Below are positions 39,346 to 51,956 of a stretch of DNA of 64,000 nt, one piece after another; positions within the stretch are counted from its first letter, which is position 1; every line of letters starts with the position of its first letter. The position numbers were made by a program, and so were the translations under genes. Source of the DNA: Silene latifolia. Taxonomy: Eukaryota > Streptophyta > Magnoliopsida > Caryophyllales > Caryophyllaceae. The stretch lies in assembly GCF_048544455.1 (NCBI RefSeq), contig NC_133536.1, positions 26,414,152 through 26,478,151 on the forward strand, in the 5' to 3' direction. The notes beneath the pieces were generated by a model. The model ran no database searches. It saw nothing but the letters and a program-made list of their open reading frames with translations, and was not told where the DNA came from.

Positions 39346-41356
39346 TTGTTGTAACAAAAGATTATTGATAATAAGCGTGTTCTACACTGCGAAAGAAGAA
39401 TAAAATAATAAGCATGCATCGTTTTTATTTTAAGTCTAATGAACTAATGTCATAACGTGAAGACTCAAAAACATTTATACAATTGACCTCCCTCAAGAAT
39501 TATATAAATGACCCCAAGACTCAATTCTCTGTAAATTGATAAGCTAACCTTTTAGCTAATTCTACCGTTAGATTTCTTGGTCGATAAATTTCTGTAAATT
39601 CTATCTATAGTCCATCATAATCACGAGAAACTCTTCGGACTATGATGTTGAGGTAAACTAAGTCAACACAACTACTTACCCAACGTAGAAGGGGTCATAT
39701 TAGGCCTACCGACGAAGAAGGGACTCATAGATGTTTGCCCTTATAAAGACTAATCTCAATTTCCGTTTTAGAGGGAGATCCCATCAACTTTTTAATTCAT
39801 TTTAAGTGAACTATAATCTAGCATGCGAGAATGATTTAAACTAAGGTGATGGCTTAAAGACTGTGACATCTGCATGTCCATGAAAACTAACATACAACCT
39901 ATATGAGTCAATTTTCATGCATTTTAGTAGTAGGTGGTTTGGTTTTAGGCGGAATATGATGTAATTACTAGCATGTGAATGAAAAGCAATAAAATGAAAA
40001 ACGTAAAAAAAAAAACAGTAAAAGTCCTAGTGTGGCCTATCCTATCAAAAATGAACAATAAATACAAGTTTGGAATCCATCCTTGGACCCGAGAAGCTTG
40101 TCTTGATGTTCCATCTTGATCCATGTAGCGGGAGTGAGCTTGAATCTTCATCTTTAGTCTTCTTTGAAATTACAATAATTAAAATTACATAATTGACCTA
40201 TTAATTACATTCTAATTTCAAAACCCAAAACTAAAATAAAGGAGATTCGAGATCTCATAATTACATAAAAATTATGTTTTCTTCATTACGAAAACATAAT
40301 TGACTAAGGCCACACTAAGTATTACAAATTACAACCGATTGCAAAATTAAATACGTAAATAAAATTCATTCATTCGATTCATTCAACATAATTAAAAGCA
40401 TCAACTAAAAATAAATTAAACATACATAATACAATAAATAAATAATGTTGATTAATTTATCCAAACCACCTATTTAAATTAAATTAAGTGACAATTCCGC
40501 AATTTAATCACATTAATTTCAAACTTAATCCATATTATACTTGTAATATGAATTCTATCCATCAAAAATTTTAAACTGCTTTAAAATAACTCGGTATCAT
40601 TAAATTGTGAACCGATTCACAATAACTAATTGGCCAAAATAAAGAAAAATAAAATCCAATTCTCTAAATTTTACTCGGCCAAAAAAAACGAAAAGTCTTT
40701 TTTTTTATTTAACACGGCTAAAAAAAACAAAAAACAAAACAACTCCTTTCCTATTCTAATTAGGTAAATAGGAAAAACAAGGGAAAAAAAACTTTCCAAA
40801 AAAAAATTTTCTCTATTTTTTTTCGGCAAAAGGCAAAAAAAAAAACTTTCCTAATGTTTTTTTTTTTCACCGTTTACCATAAATAAAATTAACAAATTTT
40901 TTTTTTCGTAAACCCTAAAAAAAACAGCCTAACTTTTTTTTTTCTTTTTGCGGCAATTATGCCTTAAATCAAGATTTGATGATCAATTGTTTACCTTTGC
41001 TATTAGAACATGATTAGCATATGAAATAATAAACATGATTAATTTATATGCCAAAAACTATATAGCAGAAACAATCTTTTAATCATAAACATGACGATTC
41101 CATTTGATTTTAACTTAATCTGCATTAAATCAAAAACTACCAATTCTTCATATGATAATTTTAACTGATTATAAACTATAATATGAAAAATAGAATGGAA
41201 GAACTATCATCAAACGAAAAAAAAACGGCACAAAAACGGCATAAAAATTTCGATCCAAAAAAAAAAAACGAAACCCTAATTTTTTTTCTTCTCGAAAATC
41301 TGATCGTTTACATACAAATTTTATGAAAATCATCAAAATTAAAATCGCAGCCTAGT
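39346..41356. other. Copia 5' leader, non-coding
   Basis: About 2 kb of AT-rich DNA with many short A- and T-runs between the gag start region and the PBS. No ORF is convincing. Confidence 0.7.
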
Positions 41357-41368
41357 GCTCTGATACCA
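41357..41368 (-). promoter_or_regulatory. Copia primer-binding site (initiator tRNA-Met)
   Basis: Minus strand reads TGGTATCAGAGC two bases inside the LTR edge, the standard plant copia PBS. Confidence 0.93.
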
Positions 41369-41370
41369 CT

Positions 41371-42352
41371 TGTGGGAAATAATCTGTATACTTCCCTTTA
41401 ACATGAAGGATTATAACGATATAATAAAGATGATCTATGGTCATAAAATAAAATACATAAGCATAAGTAAAAAGATTTAGAATTAACCTCGGGTCCTTGC
41501 AAAATTGGCCTAAGAACAATATCAAAATTGATATTCGCCTATTAGTTGCACCCAAGACGATCTAAGATATACCCTTTGATTATGCTAGAAATCAATCTAA
41601 AATTTTCTGTAAAATTTTATTGTCTTTGTGTTTTTTTGTGATGAGAAAGAGGAGGCTAGGTCAGAAAAAGAATTAGGTTAGAAATAATTCTCCACCTTTC
41701 TTTTTATATAGACCGAAATCCGAAATCAATTAAGAAAGATTTATATCTCCTAATTTCGGCCAATGTAATCCGAAAATAAGGAATTAAATTTCCTTATTTT
41801 TGGTCTTTCCAAAAATATATAAAGTGTGTTAAATTGTCATCTAGCGAGGATCGAACCCATGACCTCTTGGCTTGTGTACCCTCACTATTACCACTATGAC
41901 ACATTCAACTTGTTGATATTAAATACAACTGATTATATTTAATTACGAATTAACAGATTAATTCTTTCAAACTAACCTTATATATATTTAATTAAATATA
42001 ACTTATTATATTTAATTTACGAATTGACAGTTAATTCGTCTCAACTTAATATTATTTAATTTTCATTAAATAATTATCTCATCAACACATTGACTAACTT
42101 TTTAGTCATTTTGGGCATCAATGTAATTATATTTCTATAACCACATTTCTCAAATACGTCCTATAGGTGTGACCTTTAGGGACCAGTTGATCACCGCCAT
42201 CTGTATGATAATAACGTCAAACTTTCTAGCAAGCCAACCGTTATTAGGTAAACGTTAATCAACTGATTAAATATACGAAGTATACCCTTGTGAACCTGTA
42301 AGAGATTTACAAATGTTATCACACTAAATTGTGGAGGACACTAGCTCCAACA
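41371..42352 (-). repeat. Copia LTR, right (5' LTR in element sense)
   Basis: 982 bp. Differences seen from the left LTR include GATGATC/GTTGATC, CCTCGGG/CCCCGGG, CACTAGC/CACAAGC and a few others. Confidence 0.95.
41835..41902 (-). other. tRNA-like segment in copia LTR (right copy)
   Basis: Same segment as at 34060, here with the intact B-box form GGGTTCGATCC, so the original element probably carried the better box. Confidence 0.42.
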
Positions 42353-42357
42353 AATAG

Positions 42358-43372
42358 ACCACAAAAATACTCAAAATAGTTTTGCTCTCTTTGAGGCAAT
42401 TCAACAAACACCTTCTAGGCACAAACTCAAGAAGGTAGAATTGAGTGATGTTTGTTGAATACCTTTCCCCTTTCTCAGAAAATAAGTTTATCCCAGCAAT
42501 TATAGACTACAATCAATCAATAATATCCAAAAGTTCAATGTATAACCACCAAAATTTCGGATAAATGCAAGGTAAGTAAAGAAAAAGATTGGAAAAGTTG
42601 TTATACCTCCCCGAATCCACTTAAAATGCTAGATGATCTAAGTATAATGCTAAAAACCCCTCCAAGAGTGCTCCAATGGCCCAGAAATCTCTTGAAATGA
42701 ACTTGAATCCAAAGCTTGGAAAGTTAGGGTTTGGGATGAAATTTGGGAAAATCAGATTTGGAAGAGCAAAGTGAGTATTTGAGTTGTTGTGTTGGGTTGA
42801 GAGATGAATTTGATGAAAGAAAGGAGTTTGTTAAAGTTTTTGATGGTGTGTTTGATGAAGGTTGATGGAGTTTGAGATGGGTGTTTGGGAGGTGAAGGTG
42901 GAATGTGTCGAAAAAGTTGAAGGTTAAGTGAGTTTTGCTTTGGAAAAATGCCTTTGCTTTATCCCGTGGCTGCGATCTGCGCAGCCTGCGCACTGAAACT
43001 GCGCAGGCTGCGCTTTTTGGCGTAGGCTGCGCTTCCTGGCGGGTTGTCGTGTAAAATGCTTTCTTTCAACTTCTTCCTTGTTGGGATTTTTTGCCGTCTT
43101 TTGGTGCTTTTCCTTCATTTGACTCGTGTAGATGGTGTCCCGAGTCATTTTACCTCCCATTAAGACTTGGGGCACGCTTCCCAAGGAACTTCATCCTACT
43201 TTCTTCAAACACTTCAACAAACTATCAAAAGAGTCCATAATGTATGCTTCTAAAACATGTTAAAGGTAATTAAATTGACAAGAAAGCAGTAAATTCTATG
43301 CTACAAAGAAAGAATATTTACAAAGGTTGCCGTATGTTTAACGTCGATGGCTCGACTTAGTGCTTCTCATGA
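42358..43372. other. Element A spacer between integrase and env-position ORF
   Basis: Non-coding. Contains a cluster of the GCGCAGGCTGCGC motif (42975-43045: GCGCAGCCTGCGC, GCGCAGGCTGCGC, GCGTAGGCTGCGC). Possible splice-acceptor region for the downstream ORF, as inferred for Athila, but no site is decisive. Confidence 0.6.
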
Positions 43373-45460
43373 TCATGCTTGGTAAATGGGGTCTTCCAAA
43401 TTGACTTGTTCAACGATTTGTGCTTCCATGCCTTCATGGTACTCTTTAAGTCGTTGTCCATTCACCGTAATTGTATTTCCCGTGCTTGGGTTCTCAACTT
43501 CGACCGCTCCATGGGGGTGGACTTTGCTCACAATGAACGGTCCAACCCATCTTGATCTTAGCTTCCTGGAGAACAACTTTAACCGGTTTTGAAAAACAAG
43601 AACCTTGGTGCCTTCCTTGAAAACCCGCCGACTTATCATTCGATCATGCCATATTCTAGCTTTCTCTTTGTATATGGCGGCATTATCATAAGAGTCAAGA
43701 CGGATTTCTTCAATTTCTTGAAGTTGAAGCTTCCGATGAAGGCCCGCATCATCTATGCTTTGGTTGAAAGATTTGATGGCCCAATAGGCTCTATGCTCCA
43801 CTTCCAAAGGAAGATGACATGCCTTTCCATAAATGAGTCGGTACAGGGACATACCAATTGTTGTCTTGTAAGCGGTGCGGTACGCCCAAAGAGCGTCATT
43901 TAACCTTTGACTCCAATCTTTCCTATCGGGGTTCACTGTTTTTTGTAAGATATTCTTGATCTCCCGATTGGATACTTCCGCTTGCCCATTGGTTTGTGGA
44001 TGGTAGGCGGTGGAGACTTTGTGCACGACCCCGTACTTCTTTAACAACCCTTCCAAAATCCGATTACAAAAATGAGTCCCTCGATCGCTTATTAACGCCC
44101 TAGGATAGCCAAACCTTGAGAAGATGTTGTTGTGAACAAATCTTGAGACCGTTCTTGCGTCATCATTCCTAGTTGGTATAGCCTCGACTCATTTTGAAAC
44201 ATAGTCCACCGCCAAAAGGATATAGAGATACCCATCCGACTTGGGGAATGGACCCATGAAATCTATCCCCCACACATCAAAAATCTCCAAATAAAGCATC
44301 GGTTGTTGGGGCATTTCATTTCGTCGTGAGATGTTGCCAACCCGTTGGCATTTGTCACAAGTATTGACGAAAACGTGAGCATCTTTGAATAACTTGGGCC
44401 AATAGAACCCGCACTCAAGGATCTTACGTGCCGTTCTATGAGGCCCAAAGTGACCCCCACAAGCGTAGTCATGGCAATGTTTGAGGATAGATGGGATTTC
44501 TAAATCCGGTACACAACGCCGAATGACTTGATCTTGGCACATCTTCCATAGATATGGGTCATCCCATATGTAGAATCTAGAATCGGCCTTTATCTTGTTT
44601 CTTTGACTTGATGAGAGTGAGGTGGGAAACTTCTTTGTTACCATGTAGTTGACAAGGTTAGCATACCAAGGCTCAATGGCCTTCATAGAATATAGAGATT
44701 CATGTGGTAAGCTACCATCCACCACTCCCATGGTCTTCACTAGATCCTCATTGATGTGAAGCCTACTCAAATGGTCGGCTACCACATTAGCACTCCCTTG
44801 CTTGTCCTTGATCTCGATGTCAAACTCGCTCAACAAAAGAACCCATCTCATTAGCCTTGCTTTGGTGTCTTTCTTGTCTACAAGTTGTCTTATAGACTTG
44901 TGGTCGGTATAAATGATGACCTTGGCACCCAAGAGATAAGCCCGGAACTTTTCAATGGCATACACCACCGCCAAGAATTCCTTTTCTGTGGTTATGTAGT
45001 TCCGTTGAGCATCATTCAAAAGTAAGGAAGCATATTGTATCACATGAGCAACCTTCCCTTCCCTTTGGCCTAAAATCGCGCCAAGGGCATAATCACTAGC
45101 ATCGGTCATGATTTCAAACGGGAGGTCCCATTTTGGAGCTTGAATTATCGGGGCCGTCACAAGCTTTTCCTTCAAATAATCGAATGCCAACCTACAAGCA
45201 TCATAAAAAACAAACTCCACATCCTTGTGCAAAAGCTTGCACAAGGGGTAAGCAATCTTGGAAAAGTCCTTAATAAATCGACGGTAGAAGCCCGCGTGTC
45301 CTAGGAACGACCTTATCTCTCGAGTATTAGTGGGATATGGCAAGGTTTTTATCACTTCAACCTTAGCCACATCCACCTCAATCCTTCTCTTTGAGACAAT
45401 GTGACCTAACACGATGCCGCTTTTAACCATAAAGTGACATTTTTCGGAATTCAACACAAG
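43373..45460 (-). pseudogene. Element A RT thumb, RNase H and integrase
   Basis: Continues the RT frame broken by element B at 45461. Order: [37 protein letters not shown], RNase H ([43 protein letters not shown]), the integrase HHCC zinc region ([25 protein letters not shown]), catalytic D in IDFMGPFP, D in SDRGTHF and E in HPQTNGQAEVSNREIK, then a C-terminal RWVGPFIVSKV region. One in-frame TGA at 44191-44189, where gypsy integrases have Trp (DYVSK-W-VEA). Frame otherwise open. Confidence 0.93.
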
Positions 45461-45465
45461 GTGTG

Positions 45466-47006
45466 TGATAGGCTTATCGCGTACCTATGCAAAGATAAAT
45501 TCCCTAAACAACAAGCTAATGTAGCAATAGGGGTCGAACACAAGGAAACGGGAATTACTTCGTGAATTGTTATGGGTAGATTCTTATCAAGGTCGATTTC
45601 AATTTTGGTTTGGTTTGGTTTGATGATTAATAACAATTATGATGTAAATTATATAATAAAAGGGAGTCTAAGGGGTTCGGGTCACACATGCAAAGATAAA
45701 CATATGAACATGATAAACTTGGTACTAATAACATTGTCAATTGCTTAGGCTTAAAGATACCCATCTTACGATATTAGCATCAACCATAGACCGGGTCCTA
45801 GAGAAACTCTCGTCCATGACTAGGTCGTCCTACTATACATGCTTAGTCTAATTCAATTCCGTGCCTCTCGACTTATAGAACGAATAAACAAACTTAATCA
45901 AATGAATAGGGCCCTAGACAAAGATTAAACATTGTGGCACAAGCATGTGATAGAAGCAATATGAACAATATTATTTTTAACTTATTTTATCATGTTACAT
46001 ATTTGATTATTGCATGGCTCCCCTAGCCCTTAGACTAAGAGAATTAGCTACTCATACTAAAATGTAAATTGCAAACTAGATTATAGGAAATGCTAAACAT
46101 GGTTGTATGATTTATATTAATTGGATGATATAATAACATGTGAAAAGAACAATGCTAATGTAAAATGGAATGCTTGATTATAAACTATGTGGTAACTAAA
46201 ATAGAAATGTAAAGTTGCAAACTAGAAATAGAAATACCTTAATAATATAGAACTTGTATGGAAGAACAATGTATAACCAAGAACTTGAAATAACTTAGAA
46301 CCAAATGTTTGAACAACTACAAGATTAACTAATTTGTAAACTAATATGAAAATTATAGAGAGAATTATAATGCTTAAGGCTATTGTAAACTAAAACTTGG
46401 ACGTAAAATTCGATGCCTAAGACCTCGGAGCACCTCTCCTATTTATAGGAGAGGAAGAGAAACGTAAATGGGCTAGATGCATGCGGCCCCTATCGGGGTT
46501 AGGTGGCCCCGATCGGGGTCGTGTGTTTCCGGGCATTTTCTCTTAATTCCTCACTTAATTTCTTGAGGAATCCAATGTTTGCGATAAATGCTCCTTAATG
46601 CACCCGGTTAATGCTTCATAAATCTTTCATTGAGCATCTAAATGAGCATCCTAAGCTTGTTAGAATCCTAAGCTTTTTCATCTTGACTTGGACTTGATCA
46701 TTGGGCCTTGACTTTGATTGTTGGCAACATTTGCAATTCTCACTTCAATCCAACAAATCTTCATGCAAACACCCATCCAAACACTCCCATGCTAGTCCAA
46801 TGTTAGGCCTTGTTTAGCTTAGTGAACTTGGTGTATAAAATGGTAGGAAAAAGCCTCTAAATACTTATATTCCTACAAAACCGTAACAAACACAACAATA
46901 CACCTAGAACACAAGATTAGCTCAAATATATACTAATTAAAGTACGACGAACAATAGAAACCGAGCTAAAATAAGGGGTAAAAGTATATAAAATATGCAC
47001 TTATCA
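45466..47006 (-). repeat. Element B LTR, left (3' LTR in element sense)
   Basis: 1541 bp. Has two GGCCCCGATCGGGG-type palindromes (46486-46522, one with CTATC). Contains an 11-12 bp piece (CACAAGCATGT, about 45935) missing from the other LTR. Confidence 0.94.
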
Positions 47007-49038
47007 AACTCCCCCAAGCTAAACCCTTGCTTGTCCTCAAGCAAGAAACCATATCCCATCAATTGCAATATCCAAACAAGCTAAGCATAATGATTTAAAA
47101 ACCCGAAACAACATGGGCAAGGAATAAAGCAAGACATGGATGAGATTTATACGACGGCGTAGCATAGAAAACTTTGAATGAACCTTCAAGCTCTTGCATG
47201 ATCTTTTGACTTATGGACTCTTACGGGACACTCAAACTCTTTTATATGTGAAAGGACAATTTTTGTGAATAATCACTCGACTATCCTCGACCTATAATAA
47301 TGTGCCCGCAATCTAATATGGTAAACAATCAAAACTAGCAAGCCAAAACAATCAAATGTAAGCATGATAAAGAAGCCAAATGGGTAGGAAGAAGGCAAAT
47401 AGACATGGGTAAGAAGGGGGAACAAATGAATTATGGTAATGTGGAGCTAAGTCAAGCTAGCAACTACCAAATTGTAAAGGTGCTCAATCGCAATTCTAAC
47501 CCAATTTTGCAATTCAAATCATAAGAAAACTCTCCATAATATGTGAATAGTGCATGAGAATTTCTCACATCTTCTTCTTCTTCTCTTTTTTTTTTTCATT
47601 TCAATGCAAACTTCTTTTCTTTCATTTTCATGCTTTTTCATTTCTTTTTTTCTCTTTCTTTTCATACTTTTCTTTTTCATTTTCTTTTGCATGTTTTTTC
47701 CATTTCTTTTTTCAACTTTTTTCCATCTTTCTCAATTCATCATTTTTGCTTTTTTCATCATCTTTTTCATTTTCTTTTTTTTTGAGCATTAAGACCAAGC
47801 TCACATGATATTCAAACTTTGAAACAAATCCCAATTGAGCACCCAAACAAAACAAACCAAAGCTACTAGCTCAACAAGGTAGGCAAGTTATAATGTAGCT
47901 AGGAAAAATGTTTGTGAAGGGGTCAAGAAGGCAATTATATTCATGTGAATGGCTCCAAAATGCTATAACAAATGAATGCATGCTTACCAAGAGATGACAT
48001 GAGAACCATACTTGTGCGTTTTGATGTAACACACATCATAAGGAGACCTACACTCATCTAAGAGAGACCGGATATGGATGCATTGGTCAAAAAGAGGCTC
48101 TACCTTACCATTTTATAGCTTGCCAAAAGTCAAGATCAAGCCTATTCGGTTCATTCTTCATCTCCTACCTACTATGTCAAGACATCCCCATGTAGCTAAT
48201 ATCCCAACATTAAAGAATAAATCATTAGCAACAAGCTATTATTAGGATAAGCAAAGAGAAAAGTAGGCTACAAGCAAGCACAAAGCAAAAATTTCTCTCA
48301 AAAATTTTCAAAAATTCTATACTACATGCAAACTATGCTATATGCAAATGCAATATCTTCCCCCAAGCTAAACATCACATTGCCCTCAATGTGCCAACTA
48401 TTCAATTCACCCAATCAAACCATAAAAATGGCTCAAAGCACAAAACAAGAAGGACTAGAGGTTATGTTTAATGGGATGCAAGACCTAAACTAAAATGCAA
48501 AGCAATTAAAAACTTACTCGACTTGCTAATCTTCCCCAAGCTAGCATGAATTCGGGGGGATGTAGATGCTTCTATGTGATTAAGGTGAAGAATTATAGAA
48601 AATTGGAAGAGAAAGGAAGAGAAGATACCATTGGGTGTGAAAATGATCGAAAGAATTCGATTCTCTTTTTGTTTACCCGTATAAAAAGAAGGCCGGAAAA
48701 TCACAGAACCACGACCCCGATCGGGGCCGCCCAACCCCGATCGGGGTTGACCTCCTCTTCGATTTTTTTGATTTTTTTTCCGCGTTTGTTTTAATTCCTT
48801 CTCGTTCTCGAAAACCACGTCCCCGAACGGGGTTCTTGCATGGGGAAGCGTGCTAGATTCTCTTTCCTTCATTTTCACCTAAAAATCACAAAAAGAAACA
48901 TCGTCAAGTCGAACATTTTATTTCTAAACTACGAAAAACAATAAATTGCAGAAAACAAATAAAGACAAATAAAAAGCTTGGGTTACCTCCCAAGAAGCGC
49001 TGGTTTAACGTCCCGCACGACGTAAGAAGCTATTTGAT
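47007..49038. other. Element B 3' internal non-coding region
   Basis: PPT next to the LTR (minus-strand TTGGGGGAGTT, 47007-47017). A 225-bp polypyrimidine tract (47560-47785) appears as T/C on the plus strand. Palindromes CCCCGATCGGGG at 48715-48726 and 48734-48745, and a variant CCCCGAACGGGG at 48822-48833. The open frame 48468-48878 has no recognisable domain. Confidence 0.7.
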
Positions 49039-51822
49039 TCAAGTTTTGTCATTGAGCTCGCCACCAACCAAGCTCCATTTCATAGCTATCTTTGCATTTC
49101 TCAACCATTTGAAATTCTTCAAATAAAATTTCCCTTTCTTCGTCTTGGCACTCTTAGCAATAGTGCCCTTAGCATCGTCACCTACAAAGCAAACAACACC
49201 CATATCGTCCTCCAACGGATCCGTTAGTGAGGATCCAAGCATGATAGAGGCATAAGAAGAGTCCACAGTGCTAAGTAAATAACAAGACTCTTGTAACATT
49301 GGGCTTCTAATGGTGTTGTTTTTGCTAAAGGAAACCCGGTCATCACCCACTTCCAACGTTAACCTCCCATTTTTCACATCAATTAACGCACCCGCGGTGC
49401 GTAAAAATGGCCTACCCAATATAATTGGGGTTTGTGAGTCCTCGGCCATATCAAGAATGAGGAAGTCAACGGGTATGAAAAACTTGCCAACTTTGACGGG
49501 TACGTCTTCTAAGACACCTAGAGGTCGCTTTAAAGAACGGTCCGCCATTTGAAATGTTGTACTCGTGCATTTTAAAGCACCCATGTTAAGTTTTTCACAA
49601 AGGGAATAGGGCATGACACTTACACTAGCACCTAGGTCACAAAGGGCCTTATCAATGGTATATTTGCCTATAGTGCAAGGAATAGAATAGCTACCGGGGT
49701 CCTTAAGTTTCGGGGGAGACATGTTTTGTAAGAGTGCACTACACTCTTCGGTGAAAGCAACCTCATTGAAGGATCGCTTCTTTGAGAGGATTTCCTTCAT
49801 AAACTTTGCGTAAGAAGGGACTTGGGTAATCAATTCCATAAACGGGATGGTGACTTGCAAATTCTTACAAACTTCCAAAAATTTAGCAAACTTACCTTCC
49901 TCCTTGTGCTTTGCTAGTCGATGGGGAAATGGTATTTGTACAACTTCCTTGGGAGGAGCATCCTCCACACCTATCACCATCTCATCCTCATTGGGAACAC
50001 TCACCTTTGTTGGAAAGGCATCACTCTCCTTAGCATTAGGAGAGACTTCTTCAACAATTACCTCATCACTTTCTTTGGGCATAGGAGACTCAACATTCTT
50101 GGCATCAAGCTTGCTCTTCCTCTTTAGCATCAACAATCGATGAGGAAATGGCACACGATCTTTAACAATAGGCTCTTCACTAGCCTTCTTTTTGTCATTT
50201 CCCCCAAGCTTAGCCTTTTTGGCAACCACCTCTTCATCCAAAGTCATGGATGGCCCATCATAGCTTGAACCACTTCTCAAGGAAATAGAATTAACGGTTT
50301 CATGTGGTTGCTCACCTTGGGGAGGTAGTTGACCATTCTTCCTTTGAGAGCTAGAAGCGGCTAGTTGAGCCACTTGTTGTTCCAACAACTTGACCGCGGC
50401 GCTATGAGCTTGATCATTCTTTTGAATTTGAGCCAATAGTTCCCTTTGCATTTGGATTATCATTCCCTCGAGCTTACCAACTCCTTGATTGTTTTGTTGG
50501 CCATTTTGTGGTGGATTTTGTTGGTAATTGTTTTGTGGGGGCCTTTGTTGATTTTGATAACCCGGTGGAGGGACATACTTTTGTTGTTGAGGAACATAGG
50601 CATTTTGTTGTGGTGGGGGTTGAGGGTTAAGCACATTGTTGCTATTATAAGACAAGTTCGGGTGAAATTTTGTGTTCGGGTTATAAGTGTTGGAAAATGT
50701 ACCCGGTGGATATAAACTTTGTCTTAAGGCTTGAAAAGCATTTACCTCTTCGATAGGGGCTCGGCAATGAGCGGCATAATGACCCGCACCTCCGCAACCA
50801 TCACAAACAATGATTTGGCTTGTTGAAGATACAACATTGAGTTGTTGAAGGGAATCTTTAGCATCTCTTTCCGCCAATTGTTGTTGGAGCAAGGCAATTT
50901 GAGCTAGCAAAACAGAATTGTTAGAGGATTCTTCTTTACCTTTGGATGGCACAACTCGGGAATTGACATATTGGGCATCATGGATTGCCATGGATTCGAT
51001 CGTGGAATGAGCAAGATCGGTGTCAATTTGATCAAACCGCCCATTGTTGGCGGAATCAAGAATCCTTCGGGACTCGGCACAACATCCATTGTAGAATGTT
51101 ATTGCAAGAAACCATTCATCTAGCCCATGATGTGGGCATTGACTTTGAAGCTCTTTGTACCTTTCCCAAGCCTCATATAAGCTCTCAAGAGCTTGTTGAC
51201 GGAATCCGGTGATTTGGCTCCTCAAAGTTTGAGTTTTCTCCGGTGGAAAAAACTTTTGATAGAAGGCTAGAGCCAAAGTCTCCCAATTGGTGATTCCCAT
51301 GGCGGTGCGGTCAAGGCTATTGATCCAAAGCTTGGCCTTGTCCTTCAAAGAGAAAGGGAAAAGTATTTCCCTTATTTGGGCTTGGGTGACGCCCGTTTGC
51401 CGAATCATGGAGCAATAGTCACAAAAGTTTTGAACATGCAAATTAGGATCCTCCAAAGGACTTCCTCCAAATTGCTTCCTCTCCACAAGGCTAATGAAAG
51501 CCGGTTTGATCTCGAAATCCGGCGCGGTGATTTGAGTGGTTGTGATTCCGGCCGGAAGCATGGCCGCGGTGGGCTTTGAATGATCGGAAAGTTTCACCAT
51601 CTTTTTGTTAGTAGATGGTGGTGGTGGTGGAGATGATGAACAAGAAACCTCCTCCTCTTCAAGAACCTCTAGATCGTCTAAGTAAGACTTTCTAGCACTT
51701 TCAACTTGTATGGGAGAAGTGGCTTCTTTAATTTCCTTCCAAAAACGTCGTCTTCTCCTAAAGGTTTTCTCGGGCTCGGAATCCGGTGAAAGCAATTCTC
51801 CACTACGAGAGGACATGGGCAT
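49039..51822 (-). CDS. Element B gag-protease polyprotein, 927 aa, uninterrupted
   Basis: Starts at ATG 51822 (MPMSSRSGELL); the frame upstream lacks ATG. Residues about 95-260 form a retrotransposon gag domain (FSLKDKAKLWINSLD, WETLALAFYQKFFPPEKT, QCPHHGLDEWFLAITFYNG). A CCHC zinc knuckle, CDGCGGAGHYAAHC, follows near residue 345, then a Gln/Asn/Pro-rich linker. In the last third lies a retropepsin-like domain (YSIPCTIGKYTIDKALCDLG, ASVSVMPYSL, PIILGRPFLRTAGALIDV), with DLGAS at the active site as in Athila relatives. The frame then stops; no RT follows. The lack of stops over 2.8 kb, beside the decayed element A, suggests recent selection or recent arrival. Its product would build virus-like particles, with pol activities from elsewhere. 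Confidence 0.9.
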   Translation of the reverse strand: MPMSSRSGELLSPDSEPEKTFRRRRRFWKEIKEATSPIQVESARKSYLDDLEVLEEEEVSCSSSPPPPPSTNKKMVKLSDHSKPTAAMLPAGITTTQITAPDFEIKPAFISLVERKQFGGSPLEDPNLHVQNFCDYCSMIRQTGVTQAQIREILFPFSLKDKAKLWINSLDRTAMGITNWETLALAFYQKFFPPEKTQTLRSQITGFRQQALESLYEAWERYKELQSQCPHHGLDEWFLAITFYNGCCAESRRILDSANNGRFDQIDTDLAHSTIESMAIHDAQYVNSRVVPSKGKEESSNNSVLLAQIALLQQQLAERDAKDSLQQLNVVSSTSQIIVCDGCGGAGHYAAHCRAPIEEVNAFQALRQSLYPPGTFSNTYNPNTKFHPNLSYNSNNVLNPQPPPQQNAYVPQQQKYVPPPGYQNQQRPPQNNYQQNPPQNGQQNNQGVGKLEGMIIQMQRELLAQIQKNDQAHSAAVKLLEQQVAQLAASSSQRKNGQLPPQGEQPHETVNSISLRSGSSYDGPSMTLDEEVVAKKAKLGGNDKKKASEEPIVKDRVPFPHRLLMLKRKSKLDAKNVESPMPKESDEVIVEEVSPNAKESDAFPTKVSVPNEDEMVIGVEDAPPKEVVQIPFPHRLAKHKEEGKFAKFLEVCKNLQVTIPFMELITQVPSYAKFMKEILSKKRSFNEVAFTEECSALLQNMSPPKLKDPGSYSIPCTIGKYTIDKALCDLGASVSVMPYSLCEKLNMGALKCTSTTFQMADRSLKRPLGVLEDVPVKVGKFFIPVDFLILDMAEDSQTPIILGRPFLRTAGALIDVKNGRLTLEVGDDRVSFSKNNTIRSPMLQESCYLLSTVDSSYASIMLGSSLTDPLEDDMGVVCFVGDDAKGTIAKSAKTKKGKFYLKNFKWLRNAKIAMKWSLVGGELNDKT

Positions 51823-51934
51823 AAGACAACAATTTCTAGGAAAATGATAAGTTACGGTCTCAAGGAACAAGTGTTCCCCAAGACAAAATAAAACAAGATA
51901 AAAATCGACAATTCAAAAAGCAATAAAACCGTCT

Positions 51935-51951
51935 CCCTGGCAACGGCGCCA
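51935..51951 (-). promoter_or_regulatory. Element B primer-binding site
   Basis: Minus strand TGGCGCCGTTGCCAGGG, five bases from the LTR edge, the Athila-type (tRNA-Asp-like) PBS. Confidence 0.85.
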
Positions 51952-51956
51952 AAATT

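Larger units (their letters stand above)
33596..42352 (-). mobile_element. Ty1/copia retrotransposon nested in element A
   Basis: 8757 bp with two 982-bp LTRs (plus-strand ends TGTGGG ... CCAACA) and target duplication AATAG (33591-33595, 42353-42357). A PBS complementary to initiator tRNA-Met and a PPT are adjacent to the LTRs. Gene order on the minus strand is gag, protease, integrase, RT, RNase H, which is copia order. Coding is broken by stops and frameshifts. LTRs differ at about ten positions by eye (roughly 1%), so the insertion is recent. Confidence 0.95.

Noticed and set aside
47550..47808. Phe-rich 80-codon frames in element B
   Set aside because: Translation of a polypyrimidine tract.
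48468..48878. 136-codon frame in element B
   Set aside because: No domain, overlaps the palindrome cluster, and a frame of this length is expected by chance in 2 kb.
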